The position numbers were made by a program, and so were the translations under genes. This document shows positions 6,250 through 9,659 of a stretch of 9,659 bases of DNA, in pieces (positions within the stretch are counted from its first letter, which is position 1; each line of letters begins with the position of its first letter). The DNA is from Flavobacteriaceae bacterium. Lineage in GTDB: Bacteria; Bacteroidota; Bacteroidia; Flavobacteriales; Flavobacteriaceae. The DNA lies in the NCBI GenBank assembly GCA_029238555.1, contig JAQWFV010000007.1:1-9659 (forward strand), given 5' to 3'. The notes below the pieces were generated by a model, which saw nothing but the letters and a program-made list of their open reading frames with translations, was not told the origin of the DNA and did no database searches.

Positions 6250-7794
6250 ATGAAAAAATATTTTGATGTTTACCCAAGGGTTTTTTATCCCTCATTAATA
6301 CTTATTTTAAGTTTTGTTTTAGTGGCTATCCTTGGGGGAGACCCTGTGAAGAATTTCTTTACAGAAGTAACCCATACTGTAACTTCTTATGGTGGGTGGC
6401 TATTTATCCTAGGGGTAAACATCTTTATTGTAGTCTGCCTGTGGGCGGCTTTTGGAAAATTTGGAAAAAAGCGATTGGGCGGTAAAGGAGCAGTTCCAGA
6501 ATTCAGTATGTTTTCCTGGTTTTCCATGCTCTTTTCTGCAGGAATGGGTATTGGACTTTTGTACTTTGCAGTTTCTGAACCCATCACGCATTTTATAAAT
6601 CCTCCGCTAGATACTCCTCAGCTTAAAGACCAAGCCATTCAAGCGCTTAACTTTACCTACCTACATTGGGGATTACACGCCTGGGCCATTTACTGCCTGG
6701 TTGGATTATCCTTAGCTTATTTTTCATTTAATAAAAACTTACCCTTCTCACTTCGCTCTATATTTTTCCCAGTATTGGGAAGAAAGATTTTTGGCTGGAG
6801 GGGAGATGTTATAGACGTTATTGCCGTGGTAGCTACTCTTTTTGGGTTGGCCACTTCTTTAGGGTTTGGCGCAAGACAGATAGCCACGGGAGGTAATTTC
6901 CTATTTGGCTTTGACGCAGGCGTTGGCTCTCAGATAATTATTATTGTGGTCATTACCCTAATTGCCACGCTATCAGTAGTCACCGGTCTTAAAAAAGGGG
7001 TGAAATTACTCAGTAGACTAAATCTAATTGTGGCTGTTATATTTTTAGTATTTGTTTTTTTACTGACAGATCCAGTGGGGGTATTAAACATCTTTGTAGA
7101 AAGTACAGGGATGTATTTCCAACGCTTTATAGAACTAGGTAGCTGGTCTTCTTCCTTCACGGACAACACATGGCAAGGAGATTGGACCATATTTTATTGG
7201 GCCTGGTGGATAGCCTGGTCTCCTTTTGTGGGTATGTTCATTGCTAGAGTATCTCGGGGAAGAACGGTCAGAGAATTTGTGTTAGGGGTATTGTTTGTCC
7301 CTACACTCATTACTTTTATATGGATGTCTACCTTTGGTGGTTCTGCCTTACTACTTGAAATTGATCAACCAGGATTGTTATCCGGTCCTATTATGGAAGA
7401 CTCTTCCACCTCATTATTTGTGTTTTTAAAACAATTCCCACTACCTGCTGTTACCAGTTTTATTGGAATCTTTATGGTCTCTGTATTCTTTGTGACCTCA
7501 TCGGACAGTGGGTCTCTTGTGATAGACAGCATTACTTCCGGCGGAAAACTAAACGCACCAGTAGGACAACGAATTTTATGGGCCTTCATGGAAGGTGCTG
7601 TAGCTATTGCACTTCTTGTTGGAGGTGGTTTAAAAACCATGCAGGCCGCTTCTATCTCTACAGGAATCCTGTTTCTAATAGTGCTCTTTATTATGTGCTG
7701 GTCTTTGATTAAATCACTCGGGCGCGGACATAAAAAAAGATTGAAAAAATTTAAGCAAAAGCACCCCAATGCTTGGGTAGAGTCTGACGCTTAA
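6250..7794 (+). CDS. BCCT-family transporter (betaine/carnitine/choline class)
   Basis: A 514-residue inner-membrane secondary transporter with about 12 hydrophobic segments; it imports trimethylammonium-type or related zwitterionic solutes. The glycine-rich stretch is GMGIG (98-102). As known for BetP, Gly in the last position goes with glycine betaine, while Asp there allows choline, which argues against choline here. The aromatic binding box is complete: W140, W145, Y148 in HWGLHAWAIY and W319, W320, W323 in AWWIAWSPF. The signature WSPFVGMFIARVSRGRTVREF follows (323-343). The T416-S417 pair in VTSSDSGS fits the sodium site of BetP, so Na+ coupling is likely. The cytosolic tail (491-505) is rich in Lys/Arg, as in osmosensing BCCT carriers. 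It starts 37 bp after the SusD gene with no -7 element between, so it is probably in the same operon. Exact substrate unknown (glycine betaine, DMSP, ectoine and carnitine remain possible). Confidence 0.95.
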   Translation: MKKYFDVYPRVFYPSLILILSFVLVAILGGDPVKNFFTEVTHTVTSYGGWLFILGVNIFIVVCLWAAFGKFGKKRLGGKGAVPEFSMFSWFSMLFSAGMGIGLLYFAVSEPITHFINPPLDTPQLKDQAIQALNFTYLHWGLHAWAIYCLVGLSLAYFSFNKNLPFSLRSIFFPVLGRKIFGWRGDVIDVIAVVATLFGLATSLGFGARQIATGGNFLFGFDAGVGSQIIIIVVITLIATLSVVTGLKKGVKLLSRLNLIVAVIFLVFVFLLTDPVGVLNIFVESTGMYFQRFIELGSWSSSFTDNTWQGDWTIFYWAWWIAWSPFVGMFIARVSRGRTVREFVLGVLFVPTLITFIWMSTFGGSALLLEIDQPGLLSGPIMEDSSTSLFVFLKQFPLPAVTSFIGIFMVSVFFVTSSDSGSLVIDSITSGGKLNAPVGQRILWAFMEGAVAIALLVGGGLKTMQAASISTGILFLIVLFIMCWSLIKSLGRGHKKRLKKFKQKHPNAWVESDA

Positions 7795-7799
7795 TAGGT

Positions 7800-7813
7800 T
7801 ACCCATAGGGGTA
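7800..7813 (+). terminator. Weak hairpin after the BCCT gene, possible terminator
   Basis: TACCC-ATAG-GGGTA forms a 5-bp stem with a 4-nt loop 5 bp after the BCCT stop, followed by TTTAAAAATTT. The stem is short and the T-run broken, so this is a weak terminator at best. Its position at the end of the block, before an independent promoter, is the main support. Confidence 0.3.
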
Positions 7814-7852
7814 TTTAAAAATTTAGATGCGCAAAAATATCTCCTTTTTCTC

Positions 7853-7884
7853 TTGGAAAAGAAACAAAAAGAGTTGTATCTTTG
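7853..7884 (+). promoter_or_regulatory. Promoter of the truncated tRNA-fMet gene
   Basis: The -7 element TATCTTTG (7877-7884) is an exact TAnnTTTG match, with a TTG at 7853-7855 as -33 element 21 bp upstream. Transcription would begin around 7888-7891, a few bases before the tRNA 5' end at 7895, as expected for a tRNA gene in this phylum. The promoter looks intact although the tRNA is broken. Confidence 0.65.
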
Positions 7885-7894
7885 CCATCCACAT

Positions 7895-7933
7895 CGCGGG
7901 ATAGAGCAGTAGGTAGCTCGTCGGGATCATAAC
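7895..7933 (+). pseudogene. tRNA-fMet (CAT) 5' half, truncated after the anticodon loop
   Basis: The 39 bases match the first half of an initiator tRNA. They are acceptor arm CGCGGGA (7895-7901) starting with the unpaired C1 typical of bacterial initiators; TA; D stem GAGC (7904-7907); D loop AGTAGGTA; GCTC (7916-7919); G; anticodon stem TCGGG (7921-7925) with the three G of initiators; and loop ATCATAA with anticodon CAT at 7928-7930. Only one base (C7933) of the 3' anticodon strand fits; the next bases ACTCC do not pair with CGGG. Position 32 is A, where C is usual. No T arm (GGTTCRA type) or 3' acceptor strand (TCCCGC type) was found downstream, so the gene is broken and cannot give a tRNA. 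It is probably a scar of site-specific integration. Confidence 0.8.
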
Positions 7934-8045
7934 ACTCCTCACCACCCAATTTCAACTAATTTTATTAACTCATTTTCAAGTAGTTACAAATATATAATCC
8001 TATTTGTGTTATACGTGCTACACTCTTGTGTTAGATAAAATACGA
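7934..8045. other. Junction region between tRNA-fMet fragment and integrase remnant
   Basis: AT-rich DNA with no gene. It holds two copies of TTGTGTTA (8004-8011 and 8026-8033, 22 bp apart), and ACACTC occurs both at the tRNA break (7932-7937) and at 8020-8025. In an integrative element this place, between the tRNA core site and the integrase 3' end, would be the attachment region, so the repeats could be recombinase arm sites. That reading is speculative. Confidence 0.3.
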
Positions 8046-8225
8046 CTATCCAAAGACTTTAACCTTCATTAATTTCTCTTCTTCAACGTTTAATAAAAGT
8101 GGATTGATGTAGTGGTTTTCTAATACCTTCATTGAAGTGTGAGATGATAATAATTTGGTGTCACTTCCCATGGTATGAAATACCCAAGTAAGGTATGTTT
8201 TTCTGAGGTGATCAAGGTAATGAGT
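8046..8225 (-). pseudogene. Tyrosine recombinase/integrase, C-terminal remnant
   Basis: On the minus strand, 59 codons end at TAG (8046-8048). They read T-H-Y-L-D, then HLRKTYLTWVFHTMGSD, then TKLLSSHTSMKVLENHYI, then a short Lys/Glu-rich tail ending KVKVFG. This is the C-terminal catalytic part of a phage-integrase-type recombinase: box II Arg in HLRKTYLTW, the SHTS motif (GHSS/GHTS position) with its His, and the nucleophile Tyr in the HY pair. The frame meets a stop (TTA at 8226-8228 on the plus strand) directly upstream, and no further integrase sequence was recognised before 8374, so about 80% of a normal 300-400-residue protein is missing. Its 3' end points at the tRNA-fMet fragment, the usual arrangement for an element integrated in a tRNA gene. 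Confidence 0.8.
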
Positions 8226-8305
8226 TTAACTCGAAATAGAATTACTATATTTACAAAAATATAAATTTATGTTACAAGTATATTTTGCGTTTTTTTCGAT
8301 AAAAA

Positions 8306-8341
8306 TTTGATAAAATATAAGAAGAATCACTTCTATTTTTG
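8306..8341 (+). promoter_or_regulatory. Promoter of the LacI-family gene
   Basis: TATTTTTG (8334-8341) exactly matches the -7 consensus. A TTTG at 8306-8309 may be the -33 element, but its 24-bp spacing is longer than the usual 19-21 bp. The leader to the ATG at 8374 would be about 26 nt. Confidence 0.5.
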
Positions 8342-8373
8342 GATTAAAAATAACAACAATAAATAACGTCTTA

Positions 8374-9399
8374 ATGGCTAAGATTAACAAAAAAATAACA
8401 AGTAAAGATATTGCTGAAGAATTGGGTATATCAAGATCTGTAGTGTCTTTCGTTTTAAATGGTAAGAATAAGGAAATGAGAATTAGTGATGAACTAACAA
8501 AAAAAGTTCTTGATCTTGTTGAAACTAGAAATTATCAAACAAATCATATAGCCAAAAGTCTTAAAACCGGCAAAACACATACAATTGGATTAATTGTTGC
8601 AGACATTGCAAATCCTTTTTTTTCAAAAATTGCTAGTGAAATTGAAAAGGAAGTTAGAAAAAAGGGTTACAGCGTATTTTTCTGCAGTTCTAATGAGAAT
8701 AAAAAGAATTTTAGTTTTCAATTAGAAAATTTTATAAACCGACAGGTTGATGGATTGATATTAATTCCCCCTATAAAAAGTGATAAAATTTTGGCTCTTT
8801 TAGGTTCTCAAAATATTCCTTTTGTTATAATGGACAGAGTTTTTGAGAATTTGGGTGCAAACTCTGTTAATATTAATAATCATAAGGCGGCTTATGATGC
8901 AACAACCCGTTTAATCAACAATGGTAGAAAAAAAGTAGCCTTAATTAATGTAAATAACGAACTGATTACCATGAGTAATCGGACGAATGGTTACTTAGAA
9001 GCTATAGCTGATAATGGAATGGAAGCTAATCCAGATTTATTGCAGCAATTAAAATATAGCAATGTGGCAGAGCATGTTAATGAAGCCGTTAATAAAGTCA
9101 TCTCGAATAATGCAGATGCTATTATTTTTACTACCAATAAGCTTGGAATTCAAGGTGTTCAGGCAATTAGTAACATGGGAAAAAGAATTCCTGAAGATAT
9201 TGCAGTAATTAGTTTTGATGATACAACGGCCTATGATGTTGCAAAAACATCTATAACTGCAATTAAACAACCTATAGAACAAATGAGCAAAGAGGCAGTA
9301 AGGATTTTAATGAAATCGATTGATAAAAGTGATGTCGAGATAGCGCCCGAATATGTAACACTAGATGTAAGCTTCATTATCAGAGAATCATGTCCTTAA
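8374..9399 (+). CDS. LacI/GalR-family transcriptional regulator
   Basis: A 341-residue sugar-responsive repressor/activator of standard length. The N-terminal helix-turn-helix is TSKDIAEELGISRSVVSFVLNG (9-30, read in two parts), followed by the hinge HIAKSLKTGKTHTIGLIV (58-75), where Leu63 would insert into the operator minor groove. The effector domain has the usual marks: ADIANPFFSKIASEIE (76-91), RQVDGLILIPP (123-133), FVIMDR (150-155), IPEDIAVISFDD (272-283), the T-x-I-x-Q-P segment (295-300), and the family ending FIIRESC (334-340). Codons are markedly more AT-rich than in the SusC-BCCT block, suggesting a different origin. No sugar genes lie to its left, so its target is probably the gene starting at 9652; the effector sugar is unknown. 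Confidence 0.94.
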   Translation: MAKINKKITSKDIAEELGISRSVVSFVLNGKNKEMRISDELTKKVLDLVETRNYQTNHIAKSLKTGKTHTIGLIVADIANPFFSKIASEIEKEVRKKGYSVFFCSSNENKKNFSFQLENFINRQVDGLILIPPIKSDKILALLGSQNIPFVIMDRVFENLGANSVNINNHKAAYDATTRLINNGRKKVALINVNNELITMSNRTNGYLEAIADNGMEANPDLLQQLKYSNVAEHVNEAVNKVISNNADAIIFTTNKLGIQGVQAISNMGKRIPEDIAVISFDDTTAYDVAKTSITAIKQPIEQMSKEAVRILMKSIDKSDVEIAPEYVTLDVSFIIRESCP

Positions 9400-9557
9400 T
9401 CTATACTGACAATCCAAATCAACAAAAAAACGAAATCAAAATACAATCTTTAATTGACAAAATTTCCATAAATAAATTGTTACTTATCTTATATGTTATT
9501 TAAAATTTTTTAAAAAGAGGGATTTCGACTTAAAAAATTATCAAATGCTATATTAAT

Positions 9558-9577
9558 TTATTTGCAAAAACAAATAA
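9558..9577. promoter_or_regulatory. Candidate operator: 20-bp inverted repeat on the -33 element
   Basis: TTATTTG (9558-9564) and CAAATAA (9571-9577) are perfect 7-bp inverted arms with a 6-bp spacer. The left arm contains the -33 TTTG of the promoter reading to the right, so a bound protein would control it. The neighbouring LacI-family protein is the likely ligand, though the site lacks the central CG common in LacI operators. A chance dyad in AT-rich DNA is possible. Confidence 0.35.
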
Positions 9578-9592
9578 TAATATATATGTTTG
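9561..9592 (+). promoter_or_regulatory. Promoter of the gene starting at 9652
   Basis: TTTG (9561-9564), a 20-bp spacer and TATGTTTG (9585-9592) give the best match to the Bacteroidota -33/-7 promoter in this window. The predicted start near 9596-9599 leaves a leader of about 55 nt before the ATG at 9652. Confidence 0.65.
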
Positions 9593-9651
9593 CTAAATCG
9601 AGTAAGCGTCAAATTTTTACAATTAACTATATAAATCTTAATAGAAATAAA

Positions 9652-9659
9652 ATGAAAAA
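9652..9659 (+). CDS. Probable start of next gene (runs off right edge)
   Basis: Only ATG AAA AA is visible (M-K-K/N). It is called because it follows a near-consensus promoter and an AT-rich leader, and a Met-Lys-rich start suits a signal peptide such as that of a SusC-type transporter. The product cannot be determined. Confidence 0.35.

Larger units (their letters stand above)
9400..9651 (+). other. AT-rich regulatory region after the LacI-family gene
   Basis: Very AT-rich, with no gene on either strand. It contains a distant inverted pair CGAAATC (9431-9437) / GATTTCG (9521-9527), A/T-rich runs around 9500-9516 that might weakly terminate the LacI-family transcript, and a strong-looking promoter with an inverted repeat near its right end. 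Confidence 0.5.

Noticed and set aside
7365..7769. Open minus-strand frame of about 134 codons within the BCCT gene
   Set aside because: It lies wholly inside a conserved transporter coding region; its translation has no family motif and is an antisense shadow.
7895..8373. tRNA-fMet interrupted by a group I intron instead of truncated
   Set aside because: No sequence pairing with the anticodon 5' stem, no T arm and no acceptor 3' strand was found up to 8373, and an integrase remnant occupies part of the region.
9431..9527. Inverted pair CGAAATC / GATTTCG about 83 bp apart
   Set aside because: Arms are short and far apart in AT-rich DNA; no structural or regulatory role can be supported.
1..9659. 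CRISPR array, insertion sequence or replication origin
   Set aside because: No regularly spaced repeats, transposase motifs, terminal inverted repeats or iterons were seen.

Overview
The window comes from a member of the Bacteroidota, most likely a Flavobacteriaceae-type and probably marine bacterium. The signs are an adjacent SusC/SusD outer-membrane pair, several exact copies of the Bacteroidota sigma-factor -7 element (TAnnTTTG) in front of genes, no usable Shine-Dalgarno sequences, and protein families typical of the group.

Layout, left to right. (1) Positions 1-662 hold the 3' part of a GH13 alpha-amylase-family gene that enters from the left edge. (2) A MarR-family regulator (752-1237) has its own promoter; an 18-bp dyad overlapping that promoter suggests autoregulation. 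(3) A compact same-strand block follows: SusC-type TonB-dependent transporter (1442-4744), SusD-type surface lipoprotein (4749-6212) and a BCCT-family inner-membrane transporter (6250-7794). Gaps are 4 and 37 bp and there is no internal -7 element, so they are probably one transcript. The block has no glycan-degrading enzyme and no SusE/F. With a betaine-class transporter at the inner membrane, it looks like a two-membrane import route for a small zwitterionic or quaternary-ammonium solute (osmolyte or nutrient) rather than a glycan locus. The MarR gene just upstream is the obvious candidate regulator.

(4) Positions 7795-8373 lack an intact gene but hold the scar of an integrated element. A good promoter drives the first 39 nt of an initiator tRNA (tRNA-fMet), which breaks off just after the anticodon loop. 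About 110 bp further on, on the opposite strand, are the last 59 codons of a tyrosine recombinase, still carrying the LRKT and SHTS...HY motifs. No 3' half of the tRNA is present in the window.

(5) Beyond the scar the DNA is more AT-rich (30% GC in 8401-8460 against 43% in 2401-2460, counted by eye). It encodes a LacI/GalR-family regulator (8374-9399). The following 252 bp carry a near-consensus promoter with a 20-bp inverted repeat on its -33 element, leading to an ATG at 9652 whose gene runs off the right edge.

The most notable items are the SusCD-BCCT-MarR block as a candidate osmolyte import system and the tRNA-fMet/integrase scar. All functional assignments come from reading motifs; no database search was possible.
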